Positions 53,901 through 63,789 are shown, numbered from the stretch's first letter. The stretch is DNA of 64,000 nt from Stenotrophomonas maltophilia (GCA_002387845.1 DGLB01000074.1:52081-116080), one strand, 5' to 3'. Translations and numbers: made by a program. Notes: generated from the sequence alone by a model not told the origin.

Positions 53901-56320
53901 ACCACGACGCCAGTCTGATCCTGCACGCGCTGCTGCCATTGCAGCAGGCCGCCGGCACGCTGCAGCATGCGCCACGCGCACGCGCGCTGGCCCTGCTGTT
54001 CTGGGCCGCGCAGCAGCGCCGCGAAGACGTGGCGCAGTGGTCTGCGCGTCAGGCCGGGGCCGATGCCATCGCCCGCCTGTTTGGTTCCAGCGAAGGTCAG
54101 CAGGCCCTGCTGGCCGAGATGACCACCGCATTGGATGCGTTCGTGCAGGAGCGCCAGCTGCCGTTCCAGACCGAAGATGCGCAGGCGTCGGCCGCCTATC
54201 TGGCTGCCGAACTCAGTGTCGGCGAGCCCGTTTTCAGCACCAGCCGCTACGCGCAGGCCCTGCTCGAAGCACTGACCCAGCATCTGCAGTCGGCCGGCCA
54301 GCGCGAAGCCTTCGACCGTGCCCTGCAACGCGAGCAGGACGGCCTTGCCGCGCGCTGGAAACTGGCGGGTCAATGGCTACGCGCACTGTGCCAGCTGCCG
54401 GCCTACGCCACGTACGCCGGCTACGCCGATGAGGCGGCAGCACTGCTGCTGGTGTCGCGTGCGCTGCGCACGCGTGGCAGCGAGGTCGCCCTGCAGGTAC
54501 AGGTGCAGGGGCTGCTGGGCGAGCACGCGCGCATCCAGCAGGGTCACCTCACCCTGTCGCTGGATGACTTCCTGGCACGCCTGCGCACCCACCTGCAGCA
54601 GTTCGTGCCGGCCTTCCATGCCTACCAGGGCGTGCGCCAGCGCATCATCGTGCGCGAGCGCGACGCCTTGCGCCTGTCAGAGTTCAAGGCCCGCCCGCTA
54701 TCCTCGTTCGTGCGCAACAAGCTGATCAACGACGTCTACCTGGGCGTGATCGGTGACAACCTGGCCAAGCAGATGGGCACGGTCGGCGAGAACAAACGCA
54801 GCGACCTGATGGGCCTGCTGATGATGATCTCGCCGCCGGGCTACGGCAAAACCACGTTGATGGAATACGTGGCGCACCGGCTGGGCCTGGTCTTCATGAA
54901 GATCAACGGCCCGGCGCTGGGCCACGAGGTGCGCTCGCTGGACCCGGCGCAGGCTCCCGATGCCACCTCGCGGCAGGAGCTGGAAAAGCTCAACCTGGCG
55001 CTGGAGATGGGCAACAACACCATGCTGTATGTCGACGACATCCAGCATACCCATCCCGAGTTCCTGCAGAAATTCATCTCGCTCTGCGACGGCACCCGCC
55101 GTATCGAGGGCGTGTGGCGCGGGCGCACCCGTACCTACGACATGCGCGGCAAGAAATTCTGCGTGGTGATGGCCGGCAACCCGTACACCGAGTCCGGCGA
55201 GGTGTTCAAGATTCCGGACATGCTCGCCAACCGCGCCGACATCTACAACCTGGGCGACGTGCTGGGTGGCATGGAAGAGGCCTTCACCCTGAGCTATATC
55301 GAAAACAGCCTGACCTCCAACGCGGTGCTGGCCCCGCTGGCGACGCGTGACATGGCGGATCTGTACCTGCTGGTCGACCGCGCGATGGGCAAGGAGGTCT
55401 CCACCAATGCGCTCAGCCACGCCTACAGCGGCGCCGAGATCAACGAGATCGTCGCGACCCTGCAACGCATGCTGCGCGTGCGTGACGTGGTCTACCGGGT
55501 CAACCAGCAATACATCGCCAGCGCCGCACAGGACGACCGCTACCGCACCGAGCCGCCGTTCCGGCTGCAGGGCAGCTACCGCAACATGAACAAACTGGCC
55601 GAGAAGATCTCGCCGGTGATGAACGAGGCCGAGCTGCAGCAGCTGGTCTCCGACCACTATCTCGGCGAAGCGCAGCTGCTGACCACCGGTGCTGAAGAGA
55701 ACCTGCTCAAGCTGGGCGAACTGCGTGGCGTCCTGGGCGAGGATGAGCTGCAGCGCTGGGCGCAGATCAAGCGCGACTTCCTGCGCAACAAGGCCATGGG
55801 GGCAGGCGATGCCGATGTCGGCGGTCGCGTGGTGGCGCAGCTGGCCGACATCGCCAGTGCGCTGCAGAGCAGTGCCGACGCCGCACCGCTGAATGCAGCG
55901 GACCCCGCACCGTGGCCCGCATTGCTTGCCGCATTGGAGCGCCTGGTTCCGGTGCCGGCACCGGCCACACCTGTGGTTGCGGCGGAGTTCGCTCCTGTCG
56001 ACACCGGCGTGCCGCACCCCCCACCGCTGCCGGCCGCCGAGCCGATTGCCCAAGGGTTGCAGGAAGGGCTGGCCCCGCTGCTGCAACTGCTGGGCCAGGC
56101 CAATGCGCAGCAGGCGCGCACCGGTGAAACCCTGGCCTTGCTGGCCAGCTGGGTGCGCGAACAGATGGAGCGCGGCCCGGCCGCACCGCCACGCCCGCGC
56201 GCACGCCGCGCCAGCACGCCGCAGGAGCGTGCGCTCGACGAGGCACTGATGCGTCACTTCTACGGTGAATCCACCCTGCCGCCGCGGTGGACCGGCGCTG
56301 CGGATGATGCGCCGGCATGA
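50930..56320 (+). CDS. giant AAA ATPase of the DUF3686 ('DNA repair ATPase') family
   Basis: 1796 residues from ATG 50930, with GGAAGGAAG just upstream. The N-terminal 30-450 region is strand-rich (HSHLNILDTLFVETTGGDL, ILFPGG-like IIFPGGYYLQSG) and fits DUF3686. Residues 450-900 are long helices. A single C-terminal AAA core has Walker A PPGYGKTT (1302-1309), Walker B MLYVDDIQ (1365-1372), and a sensor-like VVMAGNPYTESG. The C-terminal 160 residues are Pro/Ala-rich. The DNA-repair label is inherited by annotation and not supported by the context, which is flotillin and TelA. Overlaps the next gene by 4 bases. Confidence 0.8.
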   Translation: MSDTDPRPDPSSAEATTTVDQAVAQGGAYEVLRRRLGEQGTRLRGLADALNRQRLVEFGDSRLEVIGRFRIRSENNCVGRDIVQVGPDLLLFGYNVYLGLKTQTRVEDVFGLYRLVQSGEGYDVVPVDAKGSFLAQAGFVHDFSELYAYYKHARLLQLIKVGDKLLASFQIGERSSDVRVFRWAVSREGELTYLDARGERDIALPPPFDFEWTRATRDMAVSGRHSHLNILDTLFVETTGGDLTIKVENNTESGQGIYSEPVDDSTQSLDDAQFDFVRVGSLVLLKVLPYRETVWRGLIYNTLTGAIVRNDAIVQACVQLPEDHGIIFPGGYYLQSGEHKAFDASMQGMQFKRAIRSPNGEDVLYIFYEREGGRSALFVYNTIQRVLQNPVFGHGYAFMHDGRMVLFHAEGTEPTRIHPMQVWQTPFSSDEFAASRPPGNTFMGRIGNAELVRGISNLFDLARTIEGQDVSVQRYQRLVQDTRRMFDAHHWLDDASCDGAAGLLREISATGESVLDEYEKVQSIRQQSAQAMAQAQSSQKALLARLQPENWTGVQAFVEALNAISTQRGHLLTIRDYRYIDTDVIDAMTTALQEAHDRVGAATGQFLADERALAPLGERLQALDEAAQQAESARVLDEQLAGMRGMAADLDMLSALMAGLKVDDATARTRVVEAISAVYARLNQSRVRAEQRRRTLGSAEAVAQFAAQFALFSQSITSALGMATDPERADEQMSRLLVQLEELESQFGEHEQFLGDILAKREELIEAFETHKQALLDERQRKARSVLDAATRILDGLAKRTERFASADELNAFFAGDPLVLKLRELAERLRELRDSVKADDVEARLKGVRDQAVRALRDRSDLFEAGGNVVRLGPRHRFSVNTQALDLTLLPRGDELAIHLTGTDFLEALHDPELAELKAYWQLGLDSESAQLYRAEYLAGSLLLAAMEARDGLDLAALQHAAAEPDALEKIVRDFAAPRYREGYERGIHDHDASLILHALLPLQQAAGTLQHAPRARALALLFWAAQQRREDVAQWSARQAGADAIARLFGSSEGQQALLAEMTTALDAFVQERQLPFQTEDAQASAAYLAAELSVGEPVFSTSRYAQALLEALTQHLQSAGQREAFDRALQREQDGLAARWKLAGQWLRALCQLPAYATYAGYADEAAALLLVSRALRTRGSEVALQVQVQGLLGEHARIQQGHLTLSLDDFLARLRTHLQQFVPAFHAYQGVRQRIIVRERDALRLSEFKARPLSSFVRNKLINDVYLGVIGDNLAKQMGTVGENKRSDLMGLLMMISPPGYGKTTLMEYVAHRLGLVFMKINGPALGHEVRSLDPAQAPDATSRQELEKLNLALEMGNNTMLYVDDIQHTHPEFLQKFISLCDGTRRIEGVWRGRTRTYDMRGKKFCVVMAGNPYTESGEVFKIPDMLANRADIYNLGDVLGGMEEAFTLSYIENSLTSNAVLAPLATRDMADLYLLVDRAMGKEVSTNALSHAYSGAEINEIVATLQRMLRVRDVVYRVNQQYIASAAQDDRYRTEPPFRLQGSYRNMNKLAEKISPVMNEAELQQLVSDHYLGEAQLLTTGAEENLLKLGELRGVLGEDELQRWAQIKRDFLRNKAMGAGDADVGGRVVAQLADIASALQSSADAAPLNAADPAPWPALLAALERLVPVPAPATPVVAAEFAPVDTGVPHPPPLPAAEPIAQGLQEGLAPLLQLLGQANAQQARTGETLALLASWVREQMERGPAAPPRPRARRASTPQERALDEALMRHFYGESTLPPRWTGAADDAPA

Positions 56321-57021
56321 TGCGTGGCTGGCCCGTGCCGGTGCCTGTGGCAACCGACGCACTCGGACTGTCACGCTACGGCGCGTCGTTGCTCGATGCG
56401 CTGGGGCAGGGGGCGACGCCGCCGGTCGGGCATGACCCTGCGGCGGCACGCCTGCTCGCGGTGCTGGCACAGCTGGGCGCGGTGGTGCAGGCTGCCAACC
56501 CTGCCGCGGCGCGACGTCGTGTCAGCTGGTGGGGACGTCTGCTCGGGCGCGATGTCGAACAGGAGCTGGAGGCGCACGACAGCCAGTCACGGCTGGGTGT
56601 GCTGCTGGTACAGGCCGATGCGGCCGTGCGGGGCGTCGCCGCGCAGCTGGCACAGCAGGCGGCGGCGCAGGAACGCGCCATTGATGCCGCTATGATCCTT
56701 GAAGCCTGGGCCGATGCCGGACACGCGCAACTGGCCGCGTTGGCTCCGCCTTTGCAGGATGTATTGGCGCAGCGATTGGACCATCTGCGCCGGCTGGCCG
56801 CGCTGCAGCAGGTCGAGGCGGGGCAGTGGCAGCTGCTGCGCGAACAGAACGCAGCGCTGCTGGCCCGCAGTCAGCGCATTACCGAGACCCTGCTGCCGGC
56901 ATGGCAGCAGACCGTGCTGACGCGTCGGGCCGCCGACCAGCAGCAGCGCGACCAGCAGGCCACGCAGCTGCTGGCGCAGATCAGCGCCGAGGTCGCCTCG
57001 GCGCAGGCTAGACTGGACTGA
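56317..57021 (+). CDS. unrecognised 234-residue helical protein between the AAA ATPase and TelA
   Basis: I do not recognise this protein. It starts at ATG 56317 inside the ATPase stop (ATGA), so it is translationally coupled. It is Ala/Gln/Leu-rich with no signal peptide or membrane segment. A VSWWGRLLGRDVEQELEAH stretch near residues 69-87 is followed by a long predicted helical bundle. Position between the ATPase and TelA suggests a soluble adaptor of that complex. It ends 41 bases before telA. Confidence 0.6.
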   Translation: MMRGWPVPVPVATDALGLSRYGASLLDALGQGATPPVGHDPAAARLLAVLAQLGAVVQAANPAAARRRVSWWGRLLGRDVEQELEAHDSQSRLGVLLVQADAAVRGVAAQLAQQAAAQERAIDAAMILEAWADAGHAQLAALAPPLQDVLAQRLDHLRRLAALQQVEAGQWQLLREQNAALLARSQRITETLLPAWQQTVLTRRAADQQQRDQQATQLLAQISAEVASAQARLD

Positions 57022-57062
57022 CCCGTGTATTTCATTGCCGCCCCTTTCAAGGAGACTTCGCC

Positions 57063-58163
57063 ATGACCCAGGACACGCCGAACAGCTCGGCCCTTGCCGT
57101 GGCCGCGCCCACGGTGGATGACGCCACCTTGAAGGCACTCGGTCTGGTCCAGGACGACCTGCCGCGGATCGCCGAGATCGGGCGCAGCCTCGAAGACATC
57201 CGCCCGGGCAACCTGCAGGTGTTCGGGCGTGACGCAGCGGCCAAGACCGCAGCGTTTTCCAGCCAGCTGCTGGACCAGGTGCGCAATCGGGACCTGGATG
57301 CCAGCGGTGAGAAGCTGGGCGAAGTGGTACGCATCGCGCGCACGTTGAATCTGGACGGTCTCACCCAGCGCTCGAAGGTGCCGGTGATTGGCGGCCTGAT
57401 CGACAAGCTGCGTGCGTCCAAGGGCGAGCTGGTGCAGAAGTTCAGCGACACCAACCGGCAGATCGAGCAGCTGCTCGGCGACGTTGGCAGCCAGCAGGCG
57501 CTGATGGGCCAGCGGGTCGGCGAGTTCGACCGCATGCACGAGATCGTGCGCGAAGAGCGCCACGCACTGGGCCTGCATATCGCCGCCGGCAAGCAGCGTC
57601 TGGGCGAGCTTCGCGCGGAACAACAGGCATCGGTAGGCAACGACGACCCGCAGGTGCGCATCCGCCAGGGCGAACTGGACAACGCGATCCGCCTGCTCGA
57701 CAAGCGGGTCGGTGACCTGGTGGTGATGCAGCATGCGGCCGACCAGTCGCTGCCGATGATCCGCCTGATCCAGGCCAACGCGATCCAGCTGATCGAGAAG
57801 TTCAACACCGTCCGCGACATCACCATTCCGTCGTGGAAACGGCAGTTTGCGATCCAGCTCAGCCTGAGCGAGCAGAAAAGCGCGGTGGAACTCTCCAACG
57901 CGATTGATGACGCGACCAATGACCTGATGCGCCGCAACGCGGACCTGATGCGGCAGACCTCGGTGGAAACCGCCAAGGCCAACCAACGCGCCGTGATTGA
58001 CGTGGCCACCCTGCGCCATGCCCACGACCAGTTGATCGCCACGGTGGAAGAGGTGCGCACCATCCATCGCGAAGGCATGCAGCAGCGCCAGCAGGCGGAA
58101 GTCGAACTCGCGCGCCTGCGCGAAGAGGTGCAGGCCAGGCTGGCCGCGCCAACGGCTGCCTGA
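57063..58163 (+). CDS. TelA/KlaA-type toxic anion resistance protein
   Basis: 366 residues from ATG 57063, with AAGGAGA about 6 bases upstream. All-helical. The region ITIPSWKRQFAIQLSLSEQ followed by NAIDDATNDLMRRNADL and the late RAVIDVATLRHAHDQLI motif are TelA hallmarks. TelA is often linked to tellurite or envelope stress with TerD-type genes, which are not present here. Last gene of the operon, followed by a SMAG hairpin. Confidence 0.85.
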   Translation: MTQDTPNSSALAVAAPTVDDATLKALGLVQDDLPRIAEIGRSLEDIRPGNLQVFGRDAAAKTAAFSSQLLDQVRNRDLDASGEKLGEVVRIARTLNLDGLTQRSKVPVIGGLIDKLRASKGELVQKFSDTNRQIEQLLGDVGSQQALMGQRVGEFDRMHEIVREERHALGLHIAAGKQRLGELRAEQQASVGNDDPQVRIRQGELDNAIRLLDKRVGDLVVMQHAADQSLPMIRLIQANAIQLIEKFNTVRDITIPSWKRQFAIQLSLSEQKSAVELSNAIDDATNDLMRRNADLMRQTSVETAKANQRAVIDVATLRHAHDQLIATVEEVRTIHREGMQQRQQAEVELARLREEVQARLAAPTAA

Positions 58164-58174
58164 TCATGATTAGG

Positions 58175-58199
58175 GGGTGACACGCATGGCGTGTCACCC
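58175..58199 (-). repeat. SMAG element at the right edge of the flotillin-TelA region
   Basis: 11-bp stem GGGTGACACGC / GCGTGTCACCC with loop ATG between converging telA and LysR genes. Confidence 0.75.
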
Positions 58200-58206
58200 G
58201 CCGCCA

Positions 58207-59094
58207 TCACCTCAACTGCGCACTCAACCACTCCGCCAATACCTCCACCCGCGCATCCGCCACACCCTCCGGTGTCGCCAACACCCAGAACCCGCCGGTC
58301 GCCCCAAACCCCCACGGGGCCAGCAACCTTCCGGCCGCCAACTCATCAGCCACCAGCGGCTCCGGCGCAATCGCCACGCCCAGCCCGGCAACGGCCGCCT
58401 CCAGCAGGTAGTACAGATGGTCAAAGCCGGTGCCCATCACCAGCTGCGCCGGCTCCAACCCATGCGACAGCGCCCAGTCCGGCCAGGCCTGCGGGCGCGA
58501 CGTCGTATGCAGTAACGGCTCGCCCCGCAGCACCGAAGGCGGATGCCCACGCAGCCGCGCCGACGCCGGATGCTGCGGACTGACCACCACGCCCACCCGT
58601 TCCGGTGCCAACTCGCGTACCCGCCACCCCGGCGGCCAAGGTGCATGCGCCAGCAGCAACACCGCATCCAGGTTCTGCTGATCCGCCGTGAAGCTGCCGT
58701 CCTGCGCCGACCAGTGCAGCGGCAGCTGTGGCAGGTCGGCCTGCAGTTGCTGCAGGCGGGGAATCATCCAACGCGCCAGGATGCTGCCGCTGCAGCCCAG
58801 CACCAGTGCTTCCGGCCGCTGCCGGCGCTGCAGCCCGGTCACCGCCTCGCGGATCTGACCGAAGGCACCCGCGCAGGCCGCCTGCAGGGTCTCGCCGGCG
58901 GCGGTCAGGCGCAGGCCGCGACCGGCGCGCTCGAACAGCGCGAAGCCCAGATGCTCCTCCAGCAGCCGCAGCTGCCGGCTGATCGCACCGTGGGTCACAT
59001 GCAGCTCCTGCGCGGCACGCCCGACACCGCCCAGCCGGGCCGTGGCCTCGAAGCTGCGCAGGGCATTCAGCGAGGGCAGGGGGGTGTCACTCAT
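58207..59094 (-). CDS. LysR-type regulator divergent from trpB, TrpI-like
   Basis: 295 residues. N-terminal wHTH LNALRSFEATARLGGVGRAAQELHVT shortened here to the family core RAAQELHVTHGAISRQ, then a LysR effector domain. TrpI of Pseudomonas sits divergent to trpBA and activates it with indoleglycerol phosphate; the position is the same here. The 95-bp shared promoter region has two dyads. The name TrpI is inferred from context, not from residues that bind the ligand. Confidence 0.75.
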   Translation of the reverse strand: MSDTPLPSLNALRSFEATARLGGVGRAAQELHVTHGAISRQLRLLEEHLGFALFERAGRGLRLTAAGETLQAACAGAFGQIREAVTGLQRRQRPEALVLGCSGSILARWMIPRLQQLQADLPQLPLHWSAQDGSFTADQQNLDAVLLLAHAPWPPGWRVRELAPERVGVVVSPQHPASARLRGHPPSVLRGEPLLHTTSRPQAWPDWALSHGLEPAQLVMGTGFDHLYYLLEAAVAGLGVAIAPEPLVADELAAGRLLAPWGFGATGGFWVLATPEGVADARVEVLAEWLSAQLR

Positions 59095-59102
59095 GTGAGT
59101 TT

Positions 59103-59145
59103 TCCTGACGGGTTCGGCCAGATAATATCGATATTCCGGTCAGGA
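59103..59145. promoter_or_regulatory. candidate LysR operator upstream of trpB
   Basis: Perfect 12-bp palindrome AATATCGATATT (59124-59135) lies inside outer arms TCCTGAC (59103-59109) and GTCAGGA (59139-59145). It is the only AT-rich block in the divergent promoter region. Confidence 0.5.
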
Positions 59146-59189
59146 TGTGTGCGTTAGAGTGAAGCCCTGTCTCTACCGGCTGTCGCGTC

Positions 59190-60413
<1,224 letters not shown>

Positions 60414-60455
60414 CCGCCCGCCGCGCATTTGAACTGACCCTGGAACGCGCCTGAC

Positions 60456-61262
60456 ATGTCCGTTGACCGTATTGATGCCTGCTTTGCCCGCCTGCGCGCC
60501 AGTGGCCGCAAGGCACTGATTCCGTTCATCACCGCCGGTGACCCCGGGCTCGAGGCGACCGTGCCGGTGATGCATGCGCTGGCTGCGGCCGGTGCCGATG
60601 TGATCGAGCTCGGCGTGCCGTTCTCCGACCCGATGGCCGATGGCCCCACCATCCAGCGCAGCTCCGAGCGTGCGCTGGCACGCGGGGCAGGGCTGAGCTA
60701 TGTGCTGGAAACGGTGCGCGACTTCCGCCGCGAGGATGCGACCACGCCGGTAGTGTTGATGGGTTACCTGAATCCGATCGAGATCCGTGGCACCGAGCGT
60801 TTCGCCCGGGATGCGATCGACGCCGGCGTGGATGGCGTGTTGCTGGTGGACCTGCCGCCGGAAGAAGCGGAAGAGACCCTGGCGATCTTCGAGCAGGCCG
60901 GGCTGGCGTTGATCCTGCTGGCCTCGCCGACGACCGCCGATGCGCGTCTGGACAAGCTCTCGGCCATGGCGCGTGGCTATCTGTACTACGTGAGCTTTGC
61001 GGGCGTGACCGGTGCCTCTGATCGCCTCGACAGCGACGCCGCCAGTGCCCGGCTGCGTGACCTGCGCGGTCGCTCGTCGGTGCCGGTGGTGGCTGGCTTT
61101 GGCATCAAGGACGCGGCCAGTGCGGCGGCGATGGCGAAGGAGGCCGACGGTGTGGTGGTGGGCAGCGCACTGGTGGCGGCGCTGGCGGAGGCGGACGGTT
61201 CAGATGCCGCAGCGGCGGTGGCGAAGGCGTTCCTCGCGCCCCTGCGCAAGGCCCTGGACTGA
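60456..61262 (+). CDS. trpA: tryptophan synthase alpha chain
   Basis: 268 residues. Family blocks LIPFITAGDPG, ELGVPFSDPMADGPTIQ and the catalytic Asp loop VLLVDLPPEEA, with the phosphate site GFGIKDA. It splits indoleglycerol phosphate to indole. Followed by two direct SMAG repeats. Confidence 0.96.
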   Translation: MSVDRIDACFARLRASGRKALIPFITAGDPGLEATVPVMHALAAAGADVIELGVPFSDPMADGPTIQRSSERALARGAGLSYVLETVRDFRREDATTPVVLMGYLNPIEIRGTERFARDAIDAGVDGVLLVDLPPEEAEETLAIFEQAGLALILLASPTTADARLDKLSAMARGYLYYVSFAGVTGASDRLDSDAASARLRDLRGRSSVPVVAGFGIKDAASAAAMAKEADGVVVGSALVAALAEADGSDAAAAVAKAFLAPLRKALD

Positions 61263-61268
61263 CCAGCC

Positions 61269-61291
61269 GTAGTGACACGCCATGCGTGTCA
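61269..61291 (+). repeat. SMAG element, first direct copy after trpA
   Basis: GTAG-TGACACGC-CAT-GCGTGTCA, 6 bases after the trpA stop. Confidence 0.85.
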
Positions 61292-61309
61292 TTACCGGGC
61301 AATCGGGGC

Positions 61310-61332
61310 GTAGTGACACGCCATGCGTGTCA
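61310..61332 (+). repeat. SMAG element, second direct copy after trpA
   Basis: Identical 23-bp core to the copy at 61269, 41 bp further on in the same orientation. Confidence 0.85.
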
Positions 61333-61354
61333 TCGCGGTCCCAAACAGGGTCGA

Positions 61355-61378
61355 AGCCACGCAGGGGCGTGGCTCTAC
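61355..61378 (-). repeat. SMAG element upstream of accD
   Basis: Minus-strand GTAG-AGCCACGC-CCCT-GCGTGGCT type, CTAC at 61375-61378. With the two preceding copies it forms a plus, plus, minus array. Confidence 0.75.
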
Positions 61379-61477
61379 AGCGATCCATGGCATCCCGTCC
61401 GACGAGTTTCACGCTCCCTCCACACGCCCCCGTAGGGATCCCGGCCCCACGGCGGGTGAGCTAGACTGTCCGCCTTT

Positions 61478-61493
61478 GCGGCCTTCGGGCCGC
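61478..61493 (+). other. stable tetraloop hairpin in the accD leader
   Basis: GCGGCC-TTCG-GGCCGC, 23 bases before the accD ATG, a UUCG tetraloop stem in RNA. It could affect mRNA stability or AccD autoregulation; not known. Confidence 0.6.
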
Positions 61494-61516
61494 CCTGAAT
61501 GGACGTATCAACAAGC

Positions 61517-62392
61517 ATGAGTTGGCTGACCAAACTGATGCCGTCGGGCATCCGCACCGACAATGTTCCCAGCAAGAAGCGCAGTGTCCCCGAGGGCCTG
61601 TGGGAAAAGTGCAGCAACTGCAACAGCGCGCTGTACGGCCCGGAGCTGGAAGAAAACCTGGAGGTCTGCCCGAAGTGCGGCCACCACATGGCGATCCGCG
61701 CCCGCGCGCGCCTGGCCGCGCTGTTCGACGCTGACAGCACCTCCGAAATCGCTGCCCGCCTGGGGCCGACCGACCTTCTGAAGTTCAAGGACCAGAAGAA
61801 GTACGGTGAGCGCATCAAGGCCTCGCAGAAGAACACCGGCGAATATGACGCGCTGATCGCGATGCAGGGCCTGCTCAAGGGCCGTCCGCTGGTGGCGTCG
61901 GCGTTCGACTTTGCCTTCATGGGCGGGTCGATGGGCTCGGTGGTCGGCGAACGGTTCTCGCTGGCCGCTGAAAAAGCGCTGGAAATCGGTGCACCTTACG
62001 TGTGCTTCTCCGCCAGCGGCGGCGCGCGCATGCAGGAAGGCCTGTTCTCGCTGATGCAGATGGCGAAGACCTCGGCCGCGCTGGGTCGCCTGCGCGACGC
62101 TGGCCTGCCGTACATCTCGGTGCTCACCCATCCGACCACCGGTGGTGTATCGGCGTCGTTTGCGATGCTGGGCGACATCAACATCGCCGAGCCGCAGGCC
62201 CTGATCGGCTTCGCCGGTCCGCGCGTGATCGAGCAGACCGTGCGTGAAAAGCTGCCGGAAGGCTTCCAGCGTTCGGAGTTCCTGCTGGAGCACGGCGCGA
62301 TCGACCAGATCTGCGACCGGCGCGAAATGCGCGATCGTCTGGCCGATCTGCTGGCCATGCTGGGTCGCCAGTCGCCGGCGGACGCTGCCTGA
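61517..62392 (+). CDS. accD: acetyl-CoA carboxylase carboxyltransferase beta subunit
   Basis: 291 residues from ATG 61517 ([11 protein letters not shown] is the usual family start; ATG 61499 is alternative). Four-Cys zinc finger CSNCNSAL to VCPKCGHHM, then the carboxyltransferase core with [11 protein letters not shown] and [14 protein letters not shown]. It pairs with AccA in fatty-acid synthesis and makes malonyl-CoA. Overlaps glmM by 1 base (TGATG). Confidence 0.95.
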   Translation: MSWLTKLMPSGIRTDNVPSKKRSVPEGLWEKCSNCNSALYGPELEENLEVCPKCGHHMAIRARARLAALFDADSTSEIAARLGPTDLLKFKDQKKYGERIKASQKNTGEYDALIAMQGLLKGRPLVASAFDFAFMGGSMGSVVGERFSLAAEKALEIGAPYVCFSASGGARMQEGLFSLMQMAKTSAALGRLRDAGLPYISVLTHPTTGGVSASFAMLGDINIAEPQALIGFAGPRVIEQTVREKLPEGFQRSEFLLEHGAIDQICDRREMRDRLADLLAMLGRQSPADAA

Positions 62393-63759
62393 TGGGGGCG
62401 CGCAAGTATTTCGGCACCGACGGCATCCGCGGTCGGGTTGGCCAGGGCGTGATCTCGGCCGATTTCGTCTTGCGCCTGGGCAATGCGCTGGGCCGCGTGC
62501 TGACCGAGCGCAACGGTCACCGTCCGGGCCACCGCCCGGTGGTGGTGATCGGCAAGGACACGCGCATTTCCGGCTATATGTTCGAGGCAGCGCTGGAAGC
62601 CGGTCTGGTGGCTGCGGGTGCCGACGTGCAGCTGCTGGGCCCGATGCCGACCCCGGCGGTGGCGTTCCTGACCCGCACCCTGGGTGCGGACGCAGGCATT
62701 GTGATCAGCGCGTCGCACAACCCGCACTACGACAACGGCATCAAGTTCTTCTCCGCCGATGGCGAAAAGCTGGACGATGCGACCGAGCTGGCGCTGGAAG
62801 CGGCGCTGGACAGCGAGTTCACCACGGCCGAATCGGACCGCCTCGGCAAGGCGGCGCGCGCGCGCGATGCGGTGGGCCGTTACATCGAATTCTGCAAGGC
62901 CAGCGTGCCGCGCAAATTCGACCTGCGCGGGCTGAAGATCGTGCTCGACTGCGCGCACGGTGCGACGTATCACATCGCGCCACTGCTGTTCCGTGAACTG
63001 GGTGCGGACGTCACTGCGATTGGTGCCGAACCCAACGGCGTGAACATCAATGACGGCGTGGGGTCGATGCACATCGACAACCTGGCGGCGAAGGTGCGCG
63101 AGGTGGGTGCAGACCTGGGCATCGCGTTCGACGGCGACGGCGACCGCGTGCTGATGGCCGACGACCAGGGCAACCCGGTTGACGGCGACGACCTGCTGTA
63201 TGTGCTGGCCGCCTCCTGGCAGCGCAATGGTCGTCTGCGCGGCCCGGTGGTGGGTACGTTGATGACCAACTTCGGCCTGGAGCAGGCGCTGGAGCGTCTG
63301 GGCCTGCCGTTCGTGCGCAGCAACGTGGGCGACCGCTACGTGCACCAGGCACTGGTGGAAGGCGGCGGCGTGCTGGGCGGCGAAGCGTCTGGCCACCTGC
63401 TGTGCCTGGACCGTGCCACCACGGGCGACGCCATCGTCAGCGCGCTGCAGGTGCTGGAAGTGCTGCGTCGCGAGGGCACGACCCTGCGCGCTGCATTGAC
63501 CGACGTCACCAAGGTGCCGCAGAAGACGGTCAACGTGCGTTTGGCGGGCGTCTCGGCCAAGGCCATCGTGCAGTCCGAGGGCGTGCAGTCGGCACTGGCC
63601 GACGCGCAGCAGGCGGTCAAGGGCCGCGGCCGCGCCTTCCTGCGTCCGTCCGGCACCGAGCCGGTGGTCCGCGTGACCGTCGAGGCCGACAGCGCCGAGC
63701 TGATGCAGGCCACGCTGGACAGCCTGTCCGGCGCGGTAAAAGCGGCCGCCGCGGCCTGA
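62392..63759 (+). CDS. glmM: phosphoglucosamine mutase
   Basis: 455 residues. N-terminal [13 protein letters not shown], phosphoserine loop [12 protein letters not shown], metal loop [10 protein letters not shown] and sugar loop GEASGH, with the C-terminal phosphate site [11 protein letters not shown]. It makes glucosamine-1-phosphate for peptidoglycan and LPS. One-base overlap with accD implies coupling. Confidence 0.96.
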   Translation: MGARKYFGTDGIRGRVGQGVISADFVLRLGNALGRVLTERNGHRPGHRPVVVIGKDTRISGYMFEAALEAGLVAAGADVQLLGPMPTPAVAFLTRTLGADAGIVISASHNPHYDNGIKFFSADGEKLDDATELALEAALDSEFTTAESDRLGKAARARDAVGRYIEFCKASVPRKFDLRGLKIVLDCAHGATYHIAPLLFRELGADVTAIGAEPNGVNINDGVGSMHIDNLAAKVREVGADLGIAFDGDGDRVLMADDQGNPVDGDDLLYVLAASWQRNGRLRGPVVGTLMTNFGLEQALERLGLPFVRSNVGDRYVHQALVEGGGVLGGEASGHLLCLDRATTGDAIVSALQVLEVLRREGTTLRAALTDVTKVPQKTVNVRLAGVSAKAIVQSEGVQSALADAQQAVKGRGRAFLRPSGTEPVVRVTVEADSAELMQATLDSLSGAVKAAAAA

Positions 63760-63766
63760 CCCGAAG

Positions 63767-63789
63767 AACCCGGCTCCGGCCGGGTTTTT
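63767..63789 (+). terminator. intrinsic terminator of the accD-glmM transcript
   Basis: 8-bp stem AACCCGGC / GCCGGGTT with loop TCCG followed by TTTC, 8 bases after the glmM stop. Confidence 0.9.

Noticed and set aside
51770..54373. Minus-strand frame opposite the AAA ATPase
   Set aside because: No recognisable motif, and the ATPase reading is strongly supported.
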